Shown: positions 43,501-52,988 of the stretch, piece by piece | How positions within the stretch are numbered: position 1 is the stretch's first letter | How the letters are laid out: each line of letters opens with the position of its first letter | Assembly (NCBI GenBank): GCA_964019425.1 | Contig: OZ025783.1 | Coordinates: 1,302,001 to 1,366,000 of the forward strand | Reading direction: 5' to 3' | Origin: Flectonema sp. DT1601 | Taxonomy: Eukaryota; Euglenozoa; Diplonemea; Diplonemida; Diplonemidae | Length of the DNA stretch: 64,000 nt | Notes under the pieces: generated by a model | The model's database searches: none | Told to the model about the DNA's origin: nothing | Seen by the model: only the letters and a program-made list of their open reading frames with translations | Translations under genes and position numbers: made by a program

Positions 43501-45767
43501 TAGTAAACTCTGTTGGAGCATTGGAAGTTAGACATATTCATTTAACTAAAGATTTTGAACAACCGGAAGTTGGATCCAAAAGAGACGTTTTACAACAACA
43601 TCTTCACCAGACAACAAGAGACAAAGCAAGGGTAGAACACGCTGTTGAGTCAACAAACTCTTTCATCACGAGAGAAGATGAACGCTCTCGTCAAACTCTT
43701 AGCGCTATAAGAACGATGTTATCTGATTTTGATTCGTTAGACTGTTGTGCTATGACAATAGAACAGTTAAATGGTTCGTTAGATCTTATGATTCAACATT
43801 TAGAAAACATACGTTCTCTCAGAGCAAAGATGTACCGCCACTCCGACTCTGTCACTATTCTACTCGCCTCCCAATCAGCGAAGATTAGACGTGAGCTCGC
43901 AGAGGAAATTAAATTAAACAAATTCAGTGGATGGGACATCATCCTCTCAATCATGCAAGAAACGGGAGCTCTGATTGAATATAAATCTGGAGATGACAAA
44001 CTTGTACTTACTGGGGGTGAAGCAGCTGTCCATGCTGCGAGAGAAAAACTAAAATCACTGACTGTTCTTGACCTCTACGCATGGAGTCGGATAAGCGCTA
44101 AAATCGAGTTATCTGAGCAGCAGTTCACACAACTTACAAAAGTACAAAACCTGCTTGCTAGAATAATCGAACAAGTCTCAGGCGCTGAGTCTGTTAGAAC
44201 AAAAAAAGAAAATAACGACAGCTACTGCGTCATGATTGACGGAACCCGCCCCCAAATAGAGAAGGCTGCAGACGTTCTCAGACATCGAGTAACTCCAAGT
44301 GATAGTCCCATCTCAATAATATGGAGTGATGACTGTAGAAGGATTCAAATACCTGATCAGTCACTTATAAAAGAAGAAGAAACAGTTAACCTAAACACCG
44401 AATGCGAGGTTTGCGGAGACGAACTTACCTCAGGCAACACAATGTCACTGTTATGTGGCCACGTATCTTCGTGTGTTTATTGCTTGAAACAATGGGTTGA
44501 CAGCAGCCTTTCGCAACATCTGCCAGCAACTTGTCCAAGTAGGGAGTGTAAGCATATATTTACGGCTGGTGAGTACCGTTCCCTGCAAGACATGATAGCA
44601 TCGGAAGAAGAGAAAGAAGGAATCTCAAAAAAGAATAACGATTATGAAACAATTGTAGCAAAAGAAAAACTTCGTTCTCAAACAGTTGACTGTCACAGTT
44701 GTGAGACCGGTTTCGCTGTTAGATCTGAAGACGGCGACATGTTACCGATTTCATGTTTAGAATGTAGAGCGTTAATCTGTCCTAATATGTCTTGTAGTGA
44801 ACCAGCACATTATTTCCTCGACTGCAGTGAAGTTGTTCCGAAACGACGTGAAATGCTTCTTCGAAAACGTTCACGCATCACCTCAGAAGTGGAACAGGCT
44901 GAAATTGATCATCACCTTGCGAGAATTGAAGAAACTTTCAAAACTCAAGAAGTCCTAAAAGTAGAAATGGAAGCAGCTGGTGAAACTCGACCATGTCCAG
45001 CATGTGGAGCACTAGTTCACAAAACTGGAGGATGCAACAGCATGAGATGCAACTGTGGTCAAAGATTCTGCCACCAATGTCTCAGCACTAACTGTGAATT
45101 AGTTGAAGTTGCTGGAACAAAAGTTCCATGTACACCTGATAAGCTAAAAGAAAGAATAGAGTCAGCACTAGCAACCTTTCAAGGTTCCACTGTCTATCAC
45201 GGCTGGTTATCTTGTGATATATGTGACAAGTATCCAATTCCTAAAGATGAAAAGGTGTTCGCCTGCCCTAACTGTGTTAATTTATATGTCTGTAGTGACT
45301 GTGAATCGAAAAATAAAGATTCTACTCGTCACTCATCAGATCACTTTTTAATTGAAATATCACAAAGAGAAGAACCAGAACATAGTGGAAGAATAGAATT
45401 ACCACTGGCTGGACCTGATTATGAAATTGATTGGAATGTAATATCAAATAAATCTGTTGCTAAAATAAGTGGTCAGTCAACATCAACGAGAAGTCCAGAA
45501 TCAATACCTGAAGACTGCTTAGAGTCCATTGAAGCGATTACTCCAATTAGTGGAACACTTGAACCTCACGATTGTGACATGGAAGCCCTTGATCTAGCTC
45601 CACCCGATGCATTTGACGACATCGGTATATTTGATTTCCCAGCTGGACAGGATGCTTTTGATGACCGACAGGCTGGTGTTCAAATCCACGTTGCTGACGA
45701 TATCCGCGTCGCGTTGGATGCTTTCATGCATGTTGTGGGTGGTGGTCATCATCTAGCACCAATTTAA
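40596..45767 (+). CDS. Giant RBR E3 ubiquitin ligase with RanBP2 fingers, MIB/HERC2 and ZZ modules
   Basis: The 1723-residue protein has, in order: three or four CxxC...CxxC fingers of RanBP2 type (residues 42-205); two MIB-like SH3 modules (about 290-370 and 390-463, GDTVWTREYDDRMKHQRCGW and GDTARIRPYDPLMQRMKCGW); a ZZ/C1-like finger (486-548); a KH-like segment (about 698-766); a canonical MIB/HERC2 domain (868-938, RGADWEWDNQDGGVGQVGRV); helical spacers; then RING1 (from 1267), IBR (1362-1411) and RING2 (1464-1496, CPACGALVHKTGGCNSMRC), and a ZZ finger (1538-1590). The Cys in GGCNSM is the expected ubiquitin-accepting residue, so it should be active. The tail is acidic. Targets are unknown; RanBP2 fingers may bind ubiquitin or RNA. 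The ATG follows a CAACAG acceptor by 43 bases. Confidence 0.93.
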   Translation: MPSKKKPFQSPEQGLLDGLMASSRAANDGVQLDYSLDGDMENCTTCGYGNDKGFTECISCGEAPKPIDNEVMNIGTNFSTENDRNTMATLPTPTSSVSDIYDTFSSSDYDDEIVICGNCKYGNKEGSTVCELCQQIISQRQAQSKAKIKKSATAHLARPCVACSYENNPGARYCSICATNLGGDPWQCPRCTMTCSTLAIECRRCHGPRPSHTLEGRAVEAGLGVTDVKISIESDWVLFPEARKWVEGVSRCTLDTSEIIDTDNKIKVPSSLPDGSVYPNTKKEEETLKTLKEGDTVWTREYDDRMKHQRCGWGEHLKKFCGEEAEIVKVLTTEDGRAQTLVRFTTAKLDKTVHVPEERRNTAWFDYEWIQCAAGTQMPVPPGGWYETLLKFPLSIGDTARIRPYDPLMQRMKCGWDARMKELNGKAGIITRILVTSKFAQVNLSFSLPNQQQATSWWDIEWIDVPPYLVDRNFQCVTTGLCSGSVTIKAINVRQCPRDHECRWVTNPYHQRGGSVECEGCRRSSIRDEEVLHCAICEYDLCKQCAGVDSVVERTKSAIRTLSTIVWLGDLPQPWIDPITKRLQQKNDKIALRRIELSCKRSALHICVMGDVSMIANMFDGQFLRKVHGDKVTAGGTKLTNPISKVDQGVLHAIERAFECSVVTPPSDPSVHQGTAAFLGAADQRSAAANKLVWYSASRRTVIRVHPLERGVVLRKLPEIRKKARCHVSLDHGCIIKLIGLPNCVRVTKQAIQQLLSTHRHELQKTRADKVMTVVVSELCEVRLQLRVTEALKTVLSQLHEPNSMRDGRKKFDTNKKRQTVENQSRQIRKRVQEELSEIHKVNCQELQKLSLPKSEITLPTNIAGVRAFHVGDQVVRGADWEWDNQDGGVGQVGRVFDFPLRNEMHEGGLVDGWLGIEWPNGSRFNYRVGREQSVVHASQEGENLGEDGNDEEEITQRLIRHKQVYLNLVNSVGALEVRHIHLTKDFEQPEVGSKRDVLQQHLHQTTRDKARVEHAVESTNSFITREDERSRQTLSAIRTMLSDFDSLDCCAMTIEQLNGSLDLMIQHLENIRSLRAKMYRHSDSVTILLASQSAKIRRELAEEIKLNKFSGWDIILSIMQETGALIEYKSGDDKLVLTGGEAAVHAAREKLKSLTVLDLYAWSRISAKIELSEQQFTQLTKVQNLLARIIEQVSGAESVRTKKENNDSYCVMIDGTRPQIEKAADVLRHRVTPSDSPISIIWSDDCRRIQIPDQSLIKEEETVNLNTECEVCGDELTSGNTMSLLCGHVSSCVYCLKQWVDSSLSQHLPATCPSRECKHIFTAGEYRSLQDMIASEEEKEGISKKNNDYETIVAKEKLRSQTVDCHSCETGFAVRSEDGDMLPISCLECRALICPNMSCSEPAHYFLDCSEVVPKRREMLLRKRSRITSEVEQAEIDHHLARIEETFKTQEVLKVEMEAAGETRPCPACGALVHKTGGCNSMRCNCGQRFCHQCLSTNCELVEVAGTKVPCTPDKLKERIESALATFQGSTVYHGWLSCDICDKYPIPKDEKVFACPNCVNLYVCSDCESKNKDSTRHSSDHFLIEISQREEPEHSGRIELPLAGPDYEIDWNVISNKSVAKISGQSTSTRSPESIPEDCLESIEAITPISGTLEPHDCDMEALDLAPPDAFDDIGIFDFPAGQDAFDDRQAGVQIHVADDIRVALDAFMHVVGGGHHLAPI

Positions 45768-46986
45768 AGCAAAAGTACTAACACGCATAGGTAGTGTTGG
45801 TTTTTTTTAATAATGTGGTGAATCTTAATTTATAAAAAATAAAATATAGATACGTCAAATGAAAAGGAAGAAAAAAAAATGAAAAAAAAAAACCGTCGTC
45901 GAAGAAAAAAAAAAAAAAAAAAAAAGAGAAGGAAAAAAAAAAATTAATAATGGTACCTGTTCTCGTAGATTTCCTCACTAGCCTTTTTGTTTTCAGCAAG
46001 CTGCATGCTAGCCTTATCCCAACGTTGTTTCGTGGGGGACAGCTCACTCCTTTGCCGAAATGCCCAAAGGTATTTCGGTGTCAGGACATTGATTATCTTT
46101 TTTTTTGTGTGTTTTTTTCTATGCACGAACCGAAACTCAAAAAAAAAAAAAAAAAAAAAAAAAGAGTTGCTTTGTAGATCCAAAGGATATAGTGACTTAT
46201 AAAAAAATATGAATTTCCGTTGTCATATTTGACTACAGAAAAAAGACGACAACGAAATTGAGAAGGTTTTGAAAACTTTTCAAGACATCCACGGTGCTAA
46301 AAATTTGATTTACAAAAAAAAAAAAAAAAAAAAAAAAAGAAGAAGAAGCTTTCCTGTTGTTGTTTCTTTATCAAAGGATTTTGTTTGGAATTTTTTTTAT
46401 TTATTTTTTATGTTCTTTTTATTCACTTTTTTCGAAAGGACCTCTTCACTGTATAACATAACTCTGACGATAACCTTGCGTTGCTTTCTTTTGCCCTCAT
46501 CCCTCTACCTCCCCATTCACCCCCTTTTTCTTTTTATTGTCTTTTATTTTTTAGTTTCTTGTACTCTATATGTGTCCTCCGCTCGGTGGGACCAACGCGA
46601 GCCAACTTATTTGTTTGGATTGTCTCGTTTTTATTATTATAAAAATATTGTTAACTAAAACACTTTTATTACTTACAGGAAAAAAAAATAAAATAATAAT
46701 AATCTATAATCGTCTGTGTAGTAACTGCAAACCCCATTGTTCGTGTGTTTTGTTAATAAAGTATTGCAAAATTTAGTTTTCTTTTTTTTTGCATTCAACA
46801 ATTATTGTGAGAACGAAAAAGAAAGTTCGCAGCACACGTTTTTTTTTTTTAGCTTTATCAGTTTAAGTCGGTTCACAGTTTCGTGACACACAAACAAAAC
46901 ATCGCAGTGTTATATTACTATTTTCTGTATACTTTAAGATGAAAGCCAATTTCATTTTTTTTTTTATAGTAAAATCGAATTCACAA
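45768..46986. other. Intergenic with R1 repeat
   Basis: It contains A/G and A runs (45887-45943, 46140-46163, 46314-46338), T/C tracts, and R1 at 46791-46953 running into a pyrimidine tract and TATAG acceptor ending at 46969. No gene is seen. Confidence 0.6.
46791..46953 (+). repeat. Dispersed short repeat R1, longest copy
   Basis: It matches 15221-15351 from GCATTCAACA to ATGAAAGCCAATTTC with one T-rich insertion. It lies only 34 bases before the next start codon and directly abuts the pyrimidine tract and acceptor. An ATG within it (46939) is in frame with the gene but lies upstream of the acceptor, so it is probably removed from the mRNA. Confidence 0.8.
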
Positions 46987-47628
46987 ATGGTTCGCAGGGA
47001 TTCTGACGGATTTGAAATACCTGAACCTTCAAAAAATAAAAAAAAAAATAAAAAAAATAAACATTGTGAAGCCACCAACGAACATCAAAGCAAACGACAA
47101 CAACAACAGATTGAGGAAAAATATAAAAAATACAGTCAAAACTTTGACATTAATTATGTACCAGTACCGCTGCATTGGGATATTGATAAAGAAGACTACT
47201 TCACGACCTTGATGTTATCGAAACAGTATCTCAAACACAAATCTGATTTTATAATCAAAATTAAAGCAGACTATTTATTTCACAGAGAGGTTATATCTGC
47301 TGCTAAGGAAGTGTTACAACGTAATGATCTTTTTAAAGAGAATCTGAATGAGCATATTGCACTATTAGAAATACTTGTTGAAATCGGAGGTGTCGTTTCA
47401 TCCGAAATATTGCAAGTGGCTCCTCAGTTGGTTGCTAGCATGATTTGTAATGTTACTGACAATGATTGTTTACAAACATTAATGTCACTGTTGGCAGTGA
47501 AAATTCGACCACATGTTCCATCAGTAGCACATTGGAAATGTATTCTTCACCCGATTTCAAATCGGGTTTGTCATTCATCTGATAATGATTATCAGCCTCA
47601 AACTGGTGACCTTTCTGAATTGAAATAA
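46987..47628 (+). CDS. Hypothetical protein, basic N terminus and helical body
   Basis: The 213-residue product starts MVRRDSDGFEIPEP, followed by a Lys/Asn-rich stretch (NKKKNKKNK) and a Gln run, then a helical domain (about 55-200) with EVISAAKEVLQRNDLF and LLEILVEIGGVVSSEI that could be HEAT/ARM-like. I chose ATG 46987 because a TATAG acceptor ends at 46969; an in-frame ATG at 46939 lies upstream within the R1 repeat. No family is recognised. The next gene starts 153 bases downstream. Confidence 0.75.
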   Translation: MVRRDSDGFEIPEPSKNKKKNKKNKHCEATNEHQSKRQQQQIEEKYKKYSQNFDINYVPVPLHWDIDKEDYFTTLMLSKQYLKHKSDFIIKIKADYLFHREVISAAKEVLQRNDLFKENLNEHIALLEILVEIGGVVSSEILQVAPQLVASMICNVTDNDCLQTLMSLLAVKIRPHVPSVAHWKCILHPISNRVCHSSDNDYQPQTGDLSELK

Positions 47629-47764
47629 TTATTTTTTAATGAAAATCTCATTTGTTTTGTTTACTTTCTTACTCAAACCACACCATCTACTTTCTAAACA
47701 TTGGTCCTGTCTATCTGTTTATTTTATTTAATAAAATTATTTTGATTCAGACCCAACACACCAT

Positions 47765-47785
47765 ATGAAGACATTCCAACTATGA
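47765..47785 (+). promoter_or_regulatory. Six-codon uORF overlapping the CFAP99 start codon
   Basis: An ATG at 47765 opens a frame of six codons (MKTFQL) whose TGA at 47783-47785 overlaps the main ATG at 47782-47784 as ATGA. It lies downstream of the acceptor at 47750, so it should be in the mRNA. Such overlaps allow termination-reinitiation and could tune translation. Confidence 0.5.
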
Positions 47786-50132
47786 GTATGTCACGTAGCA
47801 AGCTGTGGATTCTAACAGTTGAATGTATTTCTACGTTCAACCAGTTGATTCATTCAGTTGATTCTCATGCTGTTGATTATATCAATTCACTTACTCCAAA
47901 ACTTGATGATGATGAGACAGACTTTTTAAAACAAGTCTTCTATGGTGTTACCAGATACAGAACAACTTTAGAAACAGTCGTAAACAAGTATGCTTCAGTG
48001 ATGAAGAGAATGACTGATAATCAAGTTTCTCTTTTGATGATGACATATTTAGCATTGTTCCGAATTGAAGAATTAGGATTGACGAAATATAAATCTCTCA
48101 TAAACGGTAGTGGTAGTCACACTAGGACAGCTGAATTTCTTACTTTTATATACACACCTGGTAACGCAGAGCAGTACTTCGTCCCGCAATGGAAAACTCA
48201 ATTTGATGATGCCTATGTACAAGATGTGTTAGTAAAGTCAATTTCAACACGAATGGATGATTTTCTATCTCTGGCTGAATCACTGCAGCAAATGGCAACC
48301 GGACTTGAAACACTAAAACAACAACAGATAGGAGGAGGAAGATCTTTTAGTGCAACGAAAACAACTCAAATTCCGTTTAAATTATCACAACCAAAAGAGA
48401 GAAAACAAAATGAACCCTCACCAAGGACAACACAGTTGGTAGGCGGGAGTAAAGTTTATAAAAGATTAGTTGATGACGTGTCTGAAGAAAAGAAGAATGC
48501 GATTCAAGCTTATAAATATAAAGTACAAGTGTCGTCACTTCCTAAAATCGTGCAGGATGAGAATCGTCGTCGAGAAGCTAGTATCCCAAGTCGACCACCG
48601 GCTCTTAGCACAGCTTCTCGATCAGCTCTACTTAGTAATCGTCCTGTGGTTGATTCAGATGTAAAAAGTGAAGTTAAAACTGTTCCTTGTATGAGCCCTG
48701 CTAGAGTCCGAAAGCTAATGTCGCAAGAACCGGTTGAAAAACCGAAGTTAACAAACGCTGCCCTACTCCGAGAAGAGGCAGTCTTTACGAAGAAGGTCAC
48801 AGAAGAGGAGGCAATTTTAAAACGAAAAGTCGTCGAAATGAGAGATGACACAGAATTCAAGAACTGGCAGCAAGCGATGCAAGAAAAAGATGATATCGCG
48901 AAAAAGAAAGCAATCGCACAGCGAAAAGTAGAAATGATGCTCGCGGATGAAGAAGGCAGAGTTGCTAGGAAGAAAGAAGAACAACGCAAAGCAAGAGAGG
49001 CAACTGTGATCAAATCGGAAATAGATGAATCCTTGCAGCGATTAAATCTTCAAAAAGCAAGAGAGCTCGACAACAGTCGTCACTATGTCAAAACTCAAAC
49101 TGAAACGAACGAAGCCAACCTTTCTCGAGCAAAATCAAAAATGCTCGAGAAACGAGTAACGAATGCCCGTTCAGTCAAAGAAGAAGACATGCTACTCGAA
49201 TTGAAAGCCGCTGAGCGTCTAGAATTAGACCTCCAACGTAAGAGCAGAGCAATTAAAGAGCGAAAAGTAGAATCTGAGAACCGACCAGTTCATAAAAAGC
49301 AATTCGATCCCGACACTACGATGGGATTTGGAACTTTAAACGAAATGTCCCTAACACAATTACAACACAGTTTAATATCAACAAGAAAGGCTCAGATCAA
49401 TCACCTTGATTCTAAGCATGCTTGTATTGAACAAGAGCGATGCAATCAAAAAGAAAAGCACGCTGGTAGACTTTCTTCTATACTTCAGAGACGGAGTGCT
49501 ATCAGACAAATTGCAGCTGTAAATAGACAGGTTCAACAACAGCAATTGCAACAAGCAAAAGATAAACAAGAGAAGAAGGAAAAGATTCAGTTGCAGGCAT
49601 TGCAAGCAAAACTTCAAGAAAAGAGAGAAAATCGAATATTTGAGGAAGAGCAGAGGAGAGATGGTGAACGTAAACGCCGACTAGAACAACAGCTACGCTC
49701 AGCTGATGGAGGAGCCATCGAATATAAAAAATGGTCAGAGATGGAACGAGGACAGCAGAATACATCAAAACTCAGGCAACTGAAATCAATCAAATCTCTT
49801 AAGGTCGATCAGTCTACAACTCAAAAAGAAAATCGCCAAAGATCTATTTGGGCTGATGCGCAAAACTCTGCAAGAGTTGAATTCTTATCAAAACAAGATG
49901 AAGAATTCAACAGTCAGCGTCAACATCGTCTCAGAATACAAGAATCTGAAAAATTAGCCGTCACGTCAACTGCAGCCACAGAGGTATGACAATATGCATC
50001 GTGTTGATTTTCTTTTTTGTTTGGTAGCGACCAATACTCATAGCTAAAAAACAACAACAGCTTTCTGAGCGGAAGACCCGTCGCACCCTAAAAAACACCC
50101 ACGAAGCTGTCGATGCTATTGCTACGCTTTGA
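47782..50132 (+). CDS. CFAP99: CFAP99-like flagellar protein
   Basis: The N-terminal 170 residues match cilia- and flagella-associated protein 99: DFLKQVFYGVTRYRTTLETV, QVSLLMMTYLALFRIEELGL and a following helical segment. The remainder is largely charged coiled coil (about 310-720) with the conserved-looking stretch RPVHKKQFDPDTTMGFGTLN. CFAP99 is an axonemal protein of motile cilia. Read directly, the frame ends at a TGA at 49987-49989 (734 residues plus Val). A GTATGA...CAACAG intron (49984-50060) would instead replace that end with 23 further codons (LSERKTRRTLKNTHEAVDAI and three more) and a TGA at 50130-50132; I favour this but it is unproven. Confidence 0.88.
49984..50060 (+). other. 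Possible 77-base cis-intron in CFAP99
   Basis: It begins GTATGA and ends AACAACAACAG, keeps phase 0 and leads to a coding-like 23-codon exon. Its length is close to the 59-base intron in the EF-hand gene. If it is not spliced the protein simply ends two codons into it. Confidence 0.5.
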
Positions 50133-50519
50133 TTACTTCTCTAGAGTTGAAAGTCTCAATGGAATACTCTTTATTATGCATCTGTGGTGGTTTCCATCAC
50201 CCTGTTCATGCGTGTCGTTGTTCTTAAGGTTGTTATTTCTGATGGAGGCAGTCACTACCCTCTGTGTCGTTCTTTGAATGCTACCGAGAGGCAGCTTATA
50301 GTTATCTGTTATTATTTATTATTTATTATTTTATTTTGTTTTTTTTTTGTACACACTATTGTTTCTGTTGGAAAAAAAAAAAAAAGAAAGAAAATTCAGT
50401 TTTTTTTTTAATTTCTATTATATATTTTTATTGTGTTTTTTTGAAAAAGGAATATTTTGTTCTTCTCTCCTCTCTTTAAATTTTATTAAATTTGTTCATT
50501 AAAGGAACCTTATTACAAT
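50133..50519. other. Intergenic, leader of the selenoprotein gene
   Basis: It holds A and T tracts and a TTTGTTCATTAAAG acceptor candidate ending at 50504, 15 bases before the next ATG. No gene is seen. Confidence 0.55.
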
Positions 50520-51209
50520 ATGGCTCGCGCCACAGATGAACAGTTAGAGATGTGTGACTATCCAAGAGAGAGATACCTCGCTGATGATGACGAACACAGA
50601 AAGGCATTCGCCCCCGACACGTTCCAAGAAAACTTTGATAAAAAATATGATGACGGTGAGCTAGTCCACACCGAGGGTAAATTACAAATTGGAGACGACG
50701 CTCCTAACCCGATGGTTTGGTTCCTTCAGGATGAAACTAACAATGCCTGCGAAGCTCAACTTTTGAGTAAGATTGCAGACAAGCAATTACTCGTTCTCGA
50801 TTTTGGATCATTCAGTTGATTGCCGTGGAGGGAGAAGCTTCCCGTTATGCGTCAGGTAATGGGAACCTTCTCCGCGTTTGTTGTTCATCAAAAAGTCTAC
50901 GTATCTGAAGCTCATCCTCTTGATGGTTGGGCAATGTACGGAGACATCGACTACAACCAACCAACATCAATTGAAGAACGTATTAATGCAGCATGCAACT
51001 TAAAGTCTGAAGACAAAAAGAACCTTATGATTGATAACATGAGAGATGAAGCCGAGAGAGCTTACTCTGCCCACCCGGAACGTCTATTTGTTGTTGACAG
51101 AGCTGGAAAGCTTGTGTACAAAGGAGGTATGGGTCCAGATGACTACAACCCAATAGAGCTTAAAAAGTTTCTTATTCAAAAACTTGTTGAGCTTGAGGAA
51201 GAAGACTAA
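50520..51209 (+). CDS. Iodothyronine-deiodinase-like selenoprotein (in-frame TGA read as Sec100)
   Basis: The frame runs from ATG 50520 to TAA 51207-51209 through one TGA at 50817-50819, giving 229 residues with selenocysteine at 100. The context LVLDFGSFS-U-LPWREKLPV matches the deiodinase active site FGSCTUPPF. Downstream it keeps VYVSEAHPLDGWAM (family EAHxSDGW), PERLFVVDRAGKLVYKGGMG and DDYNPIELKKFL. The fold is thioredoxin-like, as in deiodinases and peroxiredoxin relatives. The N terminus lacks the membrane anchor of vertebrate enzymes, so it should be soluble. In a protist the substrate may be a halogenated phenol or a peroxide rather than thyroxine. TGA ends several other genes here, so it is not generally reassigned. 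I could not find a convincing SECIS element by eye. Confidence 0.92.
50817..50819 (+). other. Recoded TGA codon for selenocysteine
   Basis: The TGA lies exactly at the deiodinase/thioredoxin active-site position, with conserved protein sequence in the same frame on both sides. A UGA stop, pseudogene or sequencing error would not be expected to hit precisely this codon. Confidence 0.9.
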
Positions 51210-51396
51210 TTCTTTAGCTCAAACACACACACAACGATTTTTCAACCACCCAGGACGGTTGTCTCTTTTTTTTTTCTTCTTTTCTTTCTCCTTTGTCCCT
51301 GCTACACTTCACTTCATGCTACACCAACAGGTATTTGACGATGTTCCTCCGTGCAGCATACCGGGGTAACATAGTCACACTGCTTGAAAAAGGCAA

Positions 51397-51430
<34 letters not shown>

Positions 51431-52223
51431 TGCACTAACAAAATAGTAACTCTCCTTTATGGAATGCTTCTTTCATTCCGTTGGCGTGAAGAGTTGCGAT
51501 GTTTTCGTGTTTGTGTGAATTACCACCTCGTAATTAAGTTAAGTTTTTGTTAGTCATTATTTTCAGTGATACTGGCTTCAATCTACTTGAACTAAAAAAA
51601 AAAAAGAAGTGATTTTAAGCACGAATGAAGCATTACACTCTTCATCGGCCTACATATATGCAATAAGGGCATCTGTATTGGCTTCATTTTTTTTTAAAAT
51701 TTTTTTTTAAAAATTATTTTGTTATTGTGTAACAAAAAAAAAATAAGTATACTTTGTGACTACCGTGTTCAGGTCAGCCTGAGACAGCTCGTTTGCTCGA
51801 TTAACAGTCTCTTCACGCCTTAATTAAAGCTATTTAAGAATACACTCATTCAGGTAATTCGAATAAAGCTGTTGAAGAAATGTGACGTAGAAATACTAAT
51901 GTACGATACCTCCCTAACCACCTTGATGTGTACGGGACAACTCTGTTTACCTTCTACTGATTTCTTAAGAGGGTGATTGCTTTACCCTTCTGAGTGAGTG
52001 TTTTTCTTTTTTTAGATTTTGTTTATAATAGGCATTCTATGTTGTCATTCACTTTTTTTTTTTTTTTTGGTAAAAACAAACTTTTTTTTTAAATACAGAA
52101 TTGAGAAATAGAGCAAATGATGTGAATTATTATTTGATAAGTTTTGTGGTGTATTCTTATTAACGTTTTATTTATTATTATTCCATCAGATTGCACTCAA
52201 AAAACACACAAAAACTAACTAAA
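51210..52223. other. 3' region of the selenoprotein gene, likely SECIS location
   Basis: It has a T run of about 30 (51400-51429), an imperfect hairpin at 51338-51377 (arms TGACxATGTT and AACATxGTCA) and several short hairpins. None shows the full SECIS core (ATGA, unpaired AA, GA). An acceptor TTCCATCAG ending at 52189 serves the next gene. No gene is seen. Confidence 0.5.
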
Positions 52224-52667
52224 ATGCAAAGCACCGCATCACTTAACGTAAGAGGAGGATTGTGGGGAGCTTGCTTTTTTTCACACGCGCCAAGCAGATG
52301 GCCTGAAACCGTTGATAACAGTGAGAGTGATGGATGTGAAGACAGCGTTGCTACCACAGCACCACACAGTAGCTGTGGAGACCCGGAAATGCCAGAACTT
52401 CTTGACGAGGATAGTGACGATGAAGAGCGTGAACCATGTAACCACAATGTTTGGGATAACTTGAGAACAAAAAGAGAGGTCGTATCGCTCCGTTGCCGAG
52501 TGTGCTCATCACAATGGAAAGCACCACTCGACTATCTTCGAGAAAGGAAATGTCAACATTTCGTCAAGACGTGTCCCATTGAAGGTTGTACAAGAATGCA
52601 CATCTTTAAATATAAGCTTCCTGCAAAAACTCGCACGAAGCTTTTAAAACAGCAACATTTGGAATGA
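52224..52667 (+). CDS. Small zinc-binding protein with C-H / LRCRVC motif
   Basis: The 147-residue protein has an acidic middle (DEDSDDEEREP) and a C-terminal Cys/His module: CNHNVWDNLRTKREV, LRCRVCSSQWKAP, KCQHFVKTCPIEGCTRMHIF. The arrangement CxH...WDN.R.K...LRCRVC..QW recalls a module in uncharacterised protist, including kinetoplastid, proteins; it might bind RNA or protein. I start at ATG 52224, 34 bases after a CAG acceptor. A TTG-started extension of 11 residues is not supported. Confidence 0.8.
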   Translation: MQSTASLNVRGGLWGACFFSHAPSRWPETVDNSESDGCEDSVATTAPHSSCGDPEMPELLDEDSDDEEREPCNHNVWDNLRTKREVVSLRCRVCSSQWKAPLDYLRERKCQHFVKTCPIEGCTRMHIFKYKLPAKTRTKLLKQQHLE

Positions 52668-52943
52668 AAAGAAAGTCGAACATATTCACATACAACGCTT
52701 GTGATTAATGTTTTAGTTACTTTAGATTAGTGTTTGCTGTTTATTCGTCCATCCCTTTTCCTTTAGTGTTATTGGTTTTCAATTCACATCAAATTGCTTG
52801 TGCTCCGAAGAAAAGCCTCAGAACGAAAAGAAGAAACAAAAAAAAAAAAAAAAAACATTTACATAGACAAGAAAAAAAAAAAAAAAAAAAAAAAAAAGGA
52901 AGAAAAAAAAATAGCCCATAGTCGTGAGTAGTCGATTCTCGCG

Positions 52944-52988
<45 letters not shown>

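Noticed and set aside
46939-46986. Upstream ATG of the hypothetical protein gene
   Set aside because: It lies inside the R1 repeat and before the TATAG acceptor ending at 46969, so the mature mRNA probably lacks it.
51338-51377. Hairpin after the selenoprotein gene as a SECIS element
   Set aside because: The stem is good but the tandem GA core and the unpaired AA in the apical loop are not present in the right places.
51883-51911. GTGACGTAGAAATACTAATGTACGAT as a SECIS-like core
   Set aside because: Helix II would be only about four base pairs, too short for known SECIS types.
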